Shown here: piece after piece, positions 34,569 through 42,118 of the stretch
Numbering within the stretch: the first letter of the stretch is position 1
Layout: every line of letters begins with the position of its first letter
Origin: Streptomyces sp. NA02950
GTDB lineage: Bacteria > Actinomycetota > Actinomycetes > Streptomycetales > Streptomycetaceae
Assembly (NCBI RefSeq): GCF_013364155.1
Contig: NZ_CP054916.1
Location: forward strand, 3,344,501-3,408,500
Length of the DNA: 64,000 nt
Direction of reading: 5' to 3'
Translations under genes and position numbers: made by a program
Notes under the pieces: model-generated
What the model saw: the letters and a program-made list of their open reading frames with translations, nothing else
Database searches by the model: none
Told to the model about the DNA's origin: nothing

Positions 34569-35111
34569 TCAGCGCAGGGCCTTCATGACGCGGCTGCGCA
34601 GCGCCTCATCCGCGAGGGTTTCGGCATCGCGCCACGCTGCGGCCGTAACCTCCTCGGTCTGGAGTTCGCCGACATCGGCCGAGGTCCGGAAGAGGAACCG
34701 AAAGTCGACGTGCTGGTGCTCGGGCTCGCCCTTGGCATCGTTCGCCGGGATGGGATGCACATCGATGTGGAGCGGGCGCAGCCCTGCCGGGACGACGACT
34801 GACGCGGGGATGCCGGTCTCCTCCGTGAGCTCGCGCTGCGCCGCGTCGACGAGCCGGGCGTCATCGGCCTCGAGGTGTCCGCCAGGCAGCAACCAGCGGT
34901 CGAGAGCCAGATGCCGGATGAGGAGCACGCGGCCGGCGGGGTCGGCGAGGATCGCACCCGCCGTGGCGTGCCCCCGGAACTCCTTCCGCGAGGTCAGGTC
35001 AACCGCGGCGTCCAGAAGGTCGAGGATGGGCGCCAGCGTCCCTTTCTCATCGGGGTGAGCGTCGAGGTAGTTGTCGACGGTCTCACGGATGTGCTCGGCC
35101 GTGATGGGCAC
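34569..35111 (-). CDS. Nudix hydrolase of the mobile island
   Basis: 180 residues; the Nudix box reads GGHLEADDARLVDAAQRE followed by LTEETGI, one residue longer than the canonical spacing, as in many actinobacterial members. An N-terminal helical extension of about 50 residues precedes it. I chose the GTG at 35109-35111 (reading VPITAEHIRETVDNY), with AGGAGA 7 bases upstream. It is the last gene of a four-gene minus-strand operon, 11 bp after the AdoHcyase-like gene. In the Streptomyces element pSAM2 a Nudix protein (Pif) gives immunity to redundant transfer, so a similar role is possible, as is nucleotide clean-up for the cassette. Confidence 0.85.
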   Translation of the reverse strand: MPITAEHIRETVDNYLDAHPDEKGTLAPILDLLDAAVDLTSRKEFRGHATAGAILADPAGRVLLIRHLALDRWLLPGGHLEADDARLVDAAQRELTEETGIPASVVVPAGLRPLHIDVHPIPANDAKGEPEHQHVDFRFLFRTSADVGELQTEEVTAAAWRDAETLADEALRSRVMKALR

Positions 35112-35122
35112 GGGCAGGTCTC

Positions 35123-36247
35123 CTATCGGTTGAAGTAGTCGAGCCACGTCGCCGCGATGGCTGCGCGGTCGGTCGGGCTGATCTCGTGCATACCGGGGCC
35201 CAGCTCGCCGCGGGCGAGTATGGCGGAAGCCGCGAGTATCTCGGCCTGCACGAGGAAGATGAACGGTCCCACGCTGGCGCCGTGCAGGAAGTTGACGGCG
35301 TTACCGCCATTGAGCAGGTAGAAGTAGTGGCCGGTCGTCAGGTACCGGGTGACGTGCTCGCCGATGTGGGCACGCTCGTAGATGTCCGGCAGGCCGTTGA
35401 GCTCGAGCTCGTCCTCGCTGCTGGTCACGGTCGCCACGTACGCACCGTTGCGCAGCCGCGGGAAGTCCTCGCCGCGCAACGCCAGCGAACCGGTCGCGCA
35501 CAGTACGAGCCCGGCGTCCTTGAGACCGCTCGCGCGGTCGCGGGCCACCGTGAAGCCCTGCGAGAGGGCCTGTGTGCGGCGCACGGGGTCGATGTCGTAG
35601 ACGGTCACCCGTACGCCCTTGGCATGCAACAGGCGGGCGATGGAGCCGCCCAGCTTGCCGAAGCCGATCACGAGCGCGGTACGGCCGTGCAGGATGTCGC
35701 CGCGGCTGCGCATCAGGGCCTCGGTGGAAAACACCACGGACTGCCCGACGAGGAAGTCCTCGGGGTCCTTCAGCGGCGAGCGGGCCACGGAGACGACCGG
35801 GCAGGGCAGCTTGTCGCGCTCGGCGTACCGCTTGTGCCCGTTCTCGGTGTCCTCGACCACGCCCAGGACGCGACCCGAAAAGCGATCGCACAGCGCGTCG
35901 AGGGCCGGGGCGAAGTACCCGCCGACGTCGAGCAGCGCGACCGGGCGGCCGGCGGCGCGCGCCTCGACGTACCGCACGGCGCGTTCGGGGTCGGCGAACA
36001 TCTCGCGCGTCAGCCTGTCGCACGCGTGCCCGTCGGCCTCGATCTGGTGCCGGGCCTCGGCCTGTACGGACTTCGGCTTGGGCAGTACAGCCCGCAGGTC
36101 GGTCACGCTCGCCACGCCCCGCACGAACGCCGGGCGCTCCGGCAACAGGTGCGTGATCAGGAAGGATGCGGGGCGTTCCTGGGGAGCGAACCGCGTAGCG
36201 ATGCGCCCGAAGTAGGCGTCAAGACGAGCACGTTCGAAGGTTTCCAT
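35123..36247 (-). CDS. Adenosylhomocysteinase-like NAD-binding protein
   Basis: 374 residues, shorter than true S-adenosylhomocysteine hydrolases (about 430-490). The C-terminal half has a Rossmann site VIGFGKLGGSIARLLHAKG followed by VTVYDIDP, and upstream FSTEALMRSRGDILHGR, as in the AdoHcyase NAD domain. The N-terminal half is divergent, and I cannot find the usual substrate-domain motifs. It may be a dehydrogenase or a specialised nucleoside/SAM-product hydrolase. The ATG at 36245-36247 lies 29 bp inside the preceding gene, so the operon is tightly coupled. The pairing with a YdcF-family gene in the same island is suggestive because E. coli YdcF has been reported to bind SAM. Confidence 0.7.
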   Translation of the reverse strand: METFERARLDAYFGRIATRFAPQERPASFLITHLLPERPAFVRGVASVTDLRAVLPKPKSVQAEARHQIEADGHACDRLTREMFADPERAVRYVEARAAGRPVALLDVGGYFAPALDALCDRFSGRVLGVVEDTENGHKRYAERDKLPCPVVSVARSPLKDPEDFLVGQSVVFSTEALMRSRGDILHGRTALVIGFGKLGGSIARLLHAKGVRVTVYDIDPVRRTQALSQGFTVARDRASGLKDAGLVLCATGSLALRGEDFPRLRNGAYVATVTSSEDELELNGLPDIYERAHIGEHVTRYLTTGHYFYLLNGGNAVNFLHGASVGPFIFLVQAEILAASAILARGELGPGMHEISPTDRAAIAATWLDYFNR

Positions 36248-36677
36248 TCTGCCTCTCCTCCCTTGCGACGATCACGGGTTGTGCTGAGTCGATCTGTGGT
36301 TGCTCAAGGGCGCGGCGCAGGGCCTCGGGGGCGGTGAGCCTCTCGTCGTCGGGCAACTCGCACCATCCGCCGAACCACTCGTCGCAGCGGTACGGGTTCG
36401 GGGCGACGAGCCATGAGCCCTTGCACAGCAGCCGCGCCGGCAAGCCGTCCCACGCGCCTCGGCTGCCGGTTGGAACGGCGAAGTAGAGGCGTTCGCCCGG
36501 ACGGTCGTAGAGCACCGGGCCGAGCCGCTCCTCGGCCGTTCTGAGCCGTGCGAGCGCGAGGAATCCGGCATCGGCGGACACCCGTACGACGTCCCATGCG
36601 TGGCCGATCGCAAGCAAGTGCACACCGGGGACGTCCTCGACGAGCGGCGCGGCGCGCAGCGCCTCCCGCAGGGACAT
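36219..36677 (-). CDS. Hypothetical protein of the island operon (prim-pol-like small protein?)
   Basis: 152 residues. The order VLYDRPGERLYFAVPTGSR, then LLCKGSWLVAPNPYRCD and WCELPDDERLTAPEAL faintly resembles small proteins derived from the bifunctional primase-polymerase domain of actinobacterial elements, which have a similar gly-ser-tryptophan/valine-proline loop. The similarity is from memory and weak. The start codon overlaps the preceding stop by one base (TGATG), and its own 3' end overlaps the next gene by 29 bp. No membrane segment or signal. Confidence 0.65.
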   Translation of the reverse strand: MSLREALRAAPLVEDVPGVHLLAIGHAWDVVRVSADAGFLALARLRTAEERLGPVLYDRPGERLYFAVPTGSRGAWDGLPARLLCKGSWLVAPNPYRCDEWFGGWCELPDDERLTAPEALRRALEQPQIDSAQPVIVAREERQNGNLRTCSS

Positions 36678-37084
36678 CAGACGCCCCCTTTCCGCCGGGC
36701 CACAGGGCCAGCGTCGACGGGGCGCAGATCGCCGTGCCTCGGCTTGGCGGAGCGGACCACGATCAGGCGCGCGTTCGTCTGGGCTATCTGCCGTTCGCGC
36801 TCCACAACGATGCGTTTCGGCCCGAGGTGGCTACGAGCGGGCAGGACAACGCCGTACGTGTCCGGCAGCGCGAGGACGTCGAGCAACCCCACGAAAGCCG
36901 CCGACCGTACCTCGGCGATCGTTCCCCACTCGGTGAAGAGGCCGCACAGCGTCAGCTCGTGTTGTCGGCAGTATTCGACGAGGGAGTCGGCAAGGGCAGC
37001 ATGCCGGGCCTCGCTGCTCGTGCGACGCAAGTAGCCATACACATGGGGGCCGTTCACGGGTCGTTGCTCTGTGATCTGTTCCAT
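36677..37084 (-). CDS. Resolvase-like single-domain protein
   Basis: 135 residues. HVYGYLRRTSSEARHAALAD, then the EYCRQHELTLCGLFTE and YGVVLPARSHLGP segments, follow the layout of the serine-recombinase N-terminal domain (YGY.R.S at strand 1, the Y/F.D region, then the strand before the catalytic arginines). There is no C-terminal DNA-binding domain, and several catalytic arginines are not evident, so it is probably not an active recombinase alone. The ATG at 37082-37084 begins the four-gene leftward operon. A 120-bp divergent region separates it from the XRE regulator gene. Confidence 0.65.
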   Translation of the reverse strand: MEQITEQRPVNGPHVYGYLRRTSSEARHAALADSLVEYCRQHELTLCGLFTEWGTIAEVRSAAFVGLLDVLALPDTYGVVLPARSHLGPKRIVVERERQIAQTNARLIVVRSAKPRHGDLRPVDAGPVARRKGGV

Positions 37085-37128
37085 GGCTCGAGCGTCGTGG
37101 CGGACCAACGGCCTCGAAATGACCGGTC

Positions 37129-37150
37129 GTTGCACTTCCGTTGCACTTCC
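37129..37150. promoter_or_regulatory. Tandem 11-bp direct repeat in the divergent island promoter
   Basis: GTTGCACTTCC occurs twice with no spacing (37129-37139 and 37140-37150), between the divergent starts at 37084 and 37205. Units spaced by about one helical turn suit a regulator binding side by side on one face; the adjacent XRE protein is the obvious candidate. Confidence 0.5.
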
Positions 37151-37204
37151 GGACCGCAGCCACCACGCAGCGTGCTTCCATACGTGACAAGAGGGAGGCA
37201 GCCC

Positions 37205-38287
37205 GTGATCAGCGTGCAGCAGTGGACCGGCCGCGAAGCGAGCGCCCTGCGCGCTGCGCTCCGGATGAGTACGCGCACATTCGCTGAGCACCTGGGCGTC
37301 GCTCTGCGCACCGTGGCGAAGTGGGAGAAGCTCGGTGCGGACACCGTTCCCCGGCCGGATACGCAGGCCATCCTCGACACGGCGCTCGCACATGCTGACA
37401 TGTTGGCGCGAGGCCGTTTCGAGGCGCTGCTCTCCCGTTCCATGGACGGCCGGGCAGGGCGCAGCCCAGTTCGCTCAGCGGACTACGAGACATGGACGGA
37501 GGACCTCGACCGCGCCATCGTGTGTCTGAGTCGTCAGAACTTCTCGTTCGCCTCACACCTGTTAAACCGCTGGCTCGGCAGCCACAACCCGCGTGCGCTC
37601 GACGACAAGGGCCTGTACCTCTACGGCCGGTCGCTCGTCCTCCTCGGCGACCTGCAACGGGACCAGGGCGCGACCCTCGGCCCCCTCTCTGCACACCACT
37701 CGTACAACACCGCACGCAGCCTGTTCGCCGAGCTCGACATCCCTCGCCGGGTCGCGCAGATCGAGCTGTCGCTCGCCGTGGTCGACGAAATGTCCGGGAA
37801 GCTCGAGATGTCTGCCCGACAGTACGAGCGGCTGGCGACCGACGAGCGGCTGAGCGGGCGCGACCGCGCCCGAGCCCGGCTGTGGGTGGGCACGGCGCTC
37901 AGCAAGAACGGCAACAACGGCTACGCGGTCAAGGTGATGGCGGCCGCCAACCACGCTTTTGAGGATCTCGCGGAACCCGAGGACTGGTCTGTCGCTCACC
38001 AGAAGATCGCCCTCGCCTACCGCGGGGCCGGCGACCTTACGCGAGCACTCCAGTACATCGACATCGCACGCTCTACCGGTACGGTCGACTCCCCCATGCA
38101 GCATGTGCGTCTGGACACCGCACACGGGCACATCCTTCTGTCCGACCCCGCCACCCGAGATGATGGGCTTTCCGTCCTCGACGACGCGGCGCAGGTGGCG
38201 AGGCAATACGGATTGAGCCACCAGCTTCGCAGCATCGAGGGCATCCGGCGGTCCTGCGATGGCCCGTCGGCTGTCCTGTCGAGGTAA
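37205..38287 (+). CDS. XRE-family regulator with TPR-like C-terminal domain; contains a TTA codon
   Basis: 360 residues. The N-terminal helix-turn-helix (about 8-60; LRMSTRTFAEHLGVALRTVA) is followed by a helical-repeat region of about 250 residues resembling the TPR-like regulators common in Streptomyces (ALDDKGLYLYGRSLVLLGDL; DWSVAHQKIALAYRGAGDL). The GTG at 37205-37207 has AGGGAGG 6 bases upstream. Residue 120 is encoded by TTA (37562-37564), the codon read by the bldA tRNA, so translation is probably restricted to late growth. It heads the rightward half of the island cassette and probably controls both halves through the repeats at 37129-37150. Confidence 0.88.
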   Translation: MISVQQWTGREASALRAALRMSTRTFAEHLGVALRTVAKWEKLGADTVPRPDTQAILDTALAHADMLARGRFEALLSRSMDGRAGRSPVRSADYETWTEDLDRAIVCLSRQNFSFASHLLNRWLGSHNPRALDDKGLYLYGRSLVLLGDLQRDQGATLGPLSAHHSYNTARSLFAELDIPRRVAQIELSLAVVDEMSGKLEMSARQYERLATDERLSGRDRARARLWVGTALSKNGNNGYAVKVMAAANHAFEDLAEPEDWSVAHQKIALAYRGAGDLTRALQYIDIARSTGTVDSPMQHVRLDTAHGHILLSDPATRDDGLSVLDDAAQVARQYGLSHQLRSIEGIRRSCDGPSAVLSR

Positions 38288-38318
38288 GTGACCAGCGAGG
38301 ATGAACCAGGGAGTATCA

Positions 38319-38990
38319 GTGCCGGACCGCGAGCAGCACGAGATCACCGATGCGCAGTGGCACGACGCCAAGCTGATTTGGGCCTACCACCAGATGGGGC
38401 ACGAGCCGCGCCCCTGCTCGGCAGCGATCTGCCTCGGCAGCCACGATCTCGGAGCCGCGACGTTCGCGGCCAAGCAGTACCACGCCGGTCTGTTCCCCGT
38501 GCTCGTGTTCAGCGGCGGCAACAGTCCGACCACGGCAGCCCTCTACCCTCGCGGCGAGGCCGTGCACTTCCGTGAGCACGCGCTCGACCTGGGCGTACCC
38601 GACGACGCGATCCTCCTCGAGCCCAACGCCGGGAACACCGGGCAGAACATCGCGTTCTCGCGTGAGGTCCTGAGTGGGGCCGGCGTCGAGGTCGAGTCCG
38701 TGATGCTGATCGCCATGCCGTACATGGAGCGGCGCGCCTATGCGACGTGCCGCAAGGTGTGGCCCGAGGTCGAGGCTGTGTGTGCTTCCGATCCTCTGGA
38801 CTTCGCCGATTACGTGAAGAGCATCGGCGACGAGAAGTTGGTCATCGACACGATGGTCGGCGACCTGCAACGAGTGATCGAGTACCCGAAGTTGGGCTTC
38901 GCCATCGAGCAGGAAGTACCCGATGATGTCCATGCCGCCTACGAGCGCCTCTTGCGCGCCGGATTCGACACCCGACTCCTCAAGTCCTGA
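38319..38990 (+). CDS. YdcF-family (DUF218) protein
   Basis: 223 residues. CLGSHDLGAATFAAKQY, VLVFSGGNSPTTAALYPRGE, then LLEPNAGNTGQNIAFSREVL and MLIAMPYMERRAYATCRKVW follow the YdcF/DUF218 Rossmann-like fold. E. coli YdcF has been reported to bind S-adenosylmethionine; the reaction in this family is largely unknown. I chose the GTG at 38319 because AGGGAG lies 5 bases before it. The ATG at 38301 is possible but its purine tract touches the start codon. It follows the XRE gene by 31 bp. Confidence 0.82.
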   Translation: MPDREQHEITDAQWHDAKLIWAYHQMGHEPRPCSAAICLGSHDLGAATFAAKQYHAGLFPVLVFSGGNSPTTAALYPRGEAVHFREHALDLGVPDDAILLEPNAGNTGQNIAFSREVLSGAGVEVESVMLIAMPYMERRAYATCRKVWPEVEAVCASDPLDFADYVKSIGDEKLVIDTMVGDLQRVIEYPKLGFAIEQEVPDDVHAAYERLLRAGFDTRLLKS

Positions 38991-39012
38991 GCCGCCTGCA
39001 CTGCCGGGCGCG

Positions 39013-39737
39013 GTGTGCGCCATCCATCAGCCGAACCTGTTCCCGCGGCTGTCCACGCTGGCGAAACTGTACGCGGCCGACCGGTGGATCGTCCTCGACG
39101 ACGTGCAGTTCGCGCGACGGGACTATCAGCACCGCGCCCGACTGGCCAGCTTGAGAGAGCCCCGCGCCCGACAGTGGCTGTCGTTGTCCACGCACCTCCC
39201 CCGAGGACGCTCGACCTTGATCCTCGAGGCGCGCCTCGCCGAGCCCCTCAGATGCCGGCGCCGGGTTGCCGCGCTCGTCCGCCAGCACTACGGCCGTAGC
39301 CACCACTGGCACGCCGTACAGGAGGTCCTCGAGCCCGTTCTCGATCGCTTCGGGCGACCGACCACACAGCGGACGTCACCGAGGCTTCCGCCCTCGCCCT
39401 GTTGTCGTCGTTGGGCTGGCGCGGCGAGGTCCTGCGCAGCAGCGCTCTACCGGCCCGCGACGGGCGCTCGCAACGCCTCGCCGACCTCGCCGCGGCGACG
39501 GGCAGCACGGTCTACCTCTGCGGTACGGGGGGAATGCGATACCTCGAGGTCGAGCCGTTCGCCGAACGCCGCATCGCTGTTGTGCCCTTCCGCACCCCTG
39601 CCGTTGCCCCCGTCTGGCAGTTCGCCCGCGAAGTCAGTGCGCTGTGGGCGCTCGCGTCCATCGGGCCGAGCAGCCTTGCTGAGGCCCTGCGCAGCGTGGC
39701 CTCAGCACAGCAAGGCGCAGCCGAGCCGCACGCATAG
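39013..39737 (+). pseudogene. WbqC-family gene with a frameshift
   Basis: The first frame reads VCAIHQPNLFPRLSTLAKLY, the hallmark N-terminus of WbqC-like proteins, and continues through VLDDVQFARRDYQHRARL to LEPVLDRFG. At about 39352-39360 the coding signal shifts: the other frame reads TDHTADVTEASALALLSSLG and goes on to YLCGTGGMRYLEVEPFAERR and a TAG at 39735-39737. Inserting one base restores a protein of about 240 residues, the normal family size. WbqC proteins occur in polysaccharide and natural-product clusters; their chemistry is not settled. It may be a recent pseudogene, a sequencing error or, less likely, a programmed shift. Start GTG at 39013 is chosen from the family N-terminus. 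Confidence 0.75.
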
Positions 39738-39946
39738 GGCCAGCCGCTATAACGCAGCGGTAGGAACAGCGGGGGCAGGAGCGACTGCGGCCAATCGCCC
39801 TCCCCTGCACACAGCGAAAAGCTCCGGCAACTCAGCATGCTCGAACTGCAAGATGGCTTGCGGTACAGGCTCCGCGTTGCAGAGCGCACGGCGTGTGGAA
39901 TCTTTCGAGACCAGCCGGGGTGACGGGGCGGTCCGCCCCGGTGCCG

Positions 39947-40120
39947 CGTCGGCAGGTTGTGCCGCTCACCGTGGAACAGGTCAACGCGCACACCAACGCG
40001 GCGATAACCTTGAACACGTACAGCCATTGGTTCCCGGACTCCGAGGAGCGGACCAGGCAGGCCGTCGACAAGGCGTTTCAAGATCATGGGGAGCCTGCGC
40101 GGAGCGAAAAGGCCCGCTAA
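39947..40120 (+). pseudogene. Tyrosine integrase remnant with internal deletion
   Basis: The frame reads RQVVPLTVEQVNA, which matches the linker that opens the catalytic domain of actinobacterial phage-type integrases, and runs directly into HTNAAITLNTYSHWFPDSEE and RTRQAVDKAF, the C-terminal end with the tyrosine nucleophile (NTYSH). The 150 or so residues normally between them, with the first catalytic Arg and the HxxR box, are missing. It is therefore an inactive relic marking the right end of the island. Its stop at 40118-40120 lies inside the terminator shared with ychF. Confidence 0.75.
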
Positions 40121-40145
40121 CCGCTCCAGTGCAGGTCAGCGGGCC
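40111..40145. terminator. Terminator between integrase remnant and ychF, containing the right-end 19-bp repeat
   Basis: GGCCCGCT (40111-40118) pairs with AGCGGGCC (40138-40145). The loop holds most of the 19-bp sequence (40124-40142) that recurs inverted at 34031-34049. It lies just before the ychF stop codon at 40160 and can act on both strands. Confidence 0.65.
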
Positions 40146-40159
40146 CTTCCGTTGATCAA

Positions 40160-41248
40160 TCACACATTGAAGCGGAACTCCACGACATCCCCGTCGCGCA
40201 TCACGTAGTCCTTGCCCTCCATACGGGCCTTGCCCGCCGCGCGGGCGTCGGCGACGGAGCCGGTCGCGACGAGTTCCTCGAAGGAGATGACCTCGGCCTT
40301 GATGAAGCCCTTCTGGAAGTCGGTGTGGATCACACCGGCGGCCTCGGGGGCCGTGGCGCCCTTCTTGATGGTCCAGGCGCGGGACTCCTTGGGGCCTGCC
40401 GTCAGGTAGGTCTGGAGGCCCAGGGTGTTGAAGCCGACGCGGGCGAGGGTGGCCAGGCCCGGCTCGTCCTGGCCGACGGACTGGAGGAGCTCCAGGGCCT
40501 CGTCGTCGTCGAGCTCGGCGAGGTCGGCCTCCAGCTTGGCGTTGAGGAAGATCGCCTCGGCCGGGGCGACCAGGGCGCGCTGCTCGGCCTTGAAGGAGTC
40601 GTCGGTCAGCTCGTCCTCGTCGACGTTGAAGACGTACAGGAAGGGCTTGGTGGTCAGCAGGTGCAGCTCGTGGAGGACGGCGGCGCGCTCGCTGCCCTGG
40701 ACGATGCCCGCGGAGAAGAGGGTGCGGCCCTCCTCGAGGATGGCCTTGGCTTCCTCGACCGCCGTGACCTGCGCCTGCTTGTCCTTCTGGATCCGGGACT
40801 CCTTGACCAGGCGGGGCAGCACCTTCTCGATGGTCTGGAGATCGGCGAGGATCAGCTCGGTGTTGATCGTCTCGATATCGCTCTTGGGCGAGATCCTGCC
40901 GTCGACGTGGACGACGTTCTCGTCCTTGAAGGCGCGGATGACCTGGCAGATCGCATCGGACTCACGGATGTTCGCCAGGAACTTGTTGCCCAGGCCCTCG
41001 CCCTCCGAGGCGCCCTTCACGATCCCGGCGATGTCGACGAAGTCGACGGTGGCGGGCAGTTTGCGGGCGGAGCCGAAGAGCTCGGCGAGCTTGTCGAGCC
41101 GGGGGTCCGGGACGCCGACGACACCGACGTTGGGCTCGATGGTGGCGAACGGGTAGTTGGCCGCGAGCACGTCGTTCTTGGTCAGGGCGTTGAACAGGGT
41201 CGACTTGCCGACATTGGGCAGACCGACGATTCCGATCGTGAGCGACAC
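40160..41248 (-). CDS. ychF: Redox-regulated ATPase YchF (Obg family)
   Basis: P-loop NTPase that associates with ribosomes and hydrolyses ATP rather than GTP; 362 residues, the normal length. Walker A is GLPNVGKSTLF near the N-terminus, switch II is DIAGIVKGASEGEGLGN, and the NKxD element is replaced by the family's NVDE (YVFNVDEDEL). A C-terminal TGS domain ends GKDYVMRDGDVVEFRFNV. I chose the GTG at 41246-41248 (reading VSLTIGIVGLPNVGKS), the family start. It marks the return to core chromosome after the island. Confidence 0.95.
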   Translation of the reverse strand: MSLTIGIVGLPNVGKSTLFNALTKNDVLAANYPFATIEPNVGVVGVPDPRLDKLAELFGSARKLPATVDFVDIAGIVKGASEGEGLGNKFLANIRESDAICQVIRAFKDENVVHVDGRISPKSDIETINTELILADLQTIEKVLPRLVKESRIQKDKQAQVTAVEEAKAILEEGRTLFSAGIVQGSERAAVLHELHLLTTKPFLYVFNVDEDELTDDSFKAEQRALVAPAEAIFLNAKLEADLAELDDDEALELLQSVGQDEPGLATLARVGFNTLGLQTYLTAGPKESRAWTIKKGATAPEAAGVIHTDFQKGFIKAEVISFEELVATGSVADARAAGKARMEGKDYVMRDGDVVEFRFNV

Positions 41249-41446
41249 GTTGGCGACTTCCCGTAGCTTCCCGTAGCGGGGATGTGGTGACAGGGACGTG
41301 GCCCCTGACGGGGGCCGGTCCACCAGTCTACGGGGCCGCTTCCGATCACCCACCCGGGCCGACAATCGGTCGAACACACTGCCAAGGTCCTGCGAAGGGC
41401 GTGTCCAAGGGCGGATTACCGCCCTCCGGCAACCTACGTTGGTCGG

Positions 41447-42118
41447 GTGGAGCACTACAGCACACGTACGCCCCGCCGGACGGCCGCCCCGCCGCCCCGC
41501 CCGGCCGCGGACGACACGTATACGGGCCGAGGCGGCAGGGGGCCGGGCAGGAGCGGCGCGGACCGGGCGTCACGTCCGGCGCGGGCGCCCGCCCGGCGGG
41601 CCGGACCGCTCGCCGCCGCCGCCACGGCGCTCTCCGGCCTGCGCGGCCGCGGACTGAGCTGGCCGAACCCCCGGCTCACCGGGCTCGGCACCGGATTGCT
41701 GACCACGCTGATCATGCTGGGCTTCGGCTGTCTGGACGCGTTACTCTTCTCCGGCTCACCCGCTGTGTACAGCTGGTTCTTCCTGTTCGCCTGCGCGGCC
41801 TGCGCCATGTGGGTACGCCCGGCCGATCTTCTGGCGGGACCGGTGACGGTGCCGCTCGCGTTCACGGCCGGGCTGCTGCCGATCAACGACGGCGGCGACG
41901 GGTTCGGCAGCCAGGCGGTCGGTGTGTTCACCGTGCTCTCGCTGCACGCGGGGTGGCTCTACTCCGGGACGCTGCTGACCGTGCTGATCGTGCTGGTGCG
42001 CCGGGCGACCCTGGTCAGCCAGCGCCGTCGGCAGCGGCCGAGGCGGCCGACGCGGCCATCGCGGCCCCCACGATCCCCGCATTGTTCTGGAGCTGCGCAG
42101 GCACGATCTCGGCTCTGA
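41447..42118 (+). CDS. DUF6542-type membrane protein; contains a TTA codon
   Basis: 223 residues. A Pro/Arg-rich cytoplasmic N-terminal tail (1-75) precedes about four membrane segments (LTTLIMLGFGCLDALLF, YSWFFLFACAACAMWV, LLAGPVTVPLAFTAGLL, LLTVLIVLV), then a very basic C-terminal tail. Function unknown. Residue 99 is encoded by TTA (41741-41743), so expression may depend on bldA. Its last 104 bp overlap the 3' end of ppgK on the opposite strand. The GTG at 41447 has no clear Shine-Dalgarno sequence, so a leaderless message is possible. Confidence 0.8.
   Translation: MEHYSTRTPRRTAAPPPRPAADDTYTGRGGRGPGRSGADRASRPARAPARRAGPLAAAATALSGLRGRGLSWPNPRLTGLGTGLLTTLIMLGFGCLDALLFSGSPAVYSWFFLFACAACAMWVRPADLLAGPVTVPLAFTAGLLPINDGGDGFGSQAVGVFTVLSLHAGWLYSGTLLTVLIVLVRRATLVSQRRRQRPRRPTRPSRPPRSPHCSGAAQARSRL

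Noticed and set aside
39013..39737. Programmed frameshifting in the WbqC-family gene
   Set aside because: There is no slippery heptamer or clear downstream stimulatory structure at the shift point. A mutation or read error is simpler.
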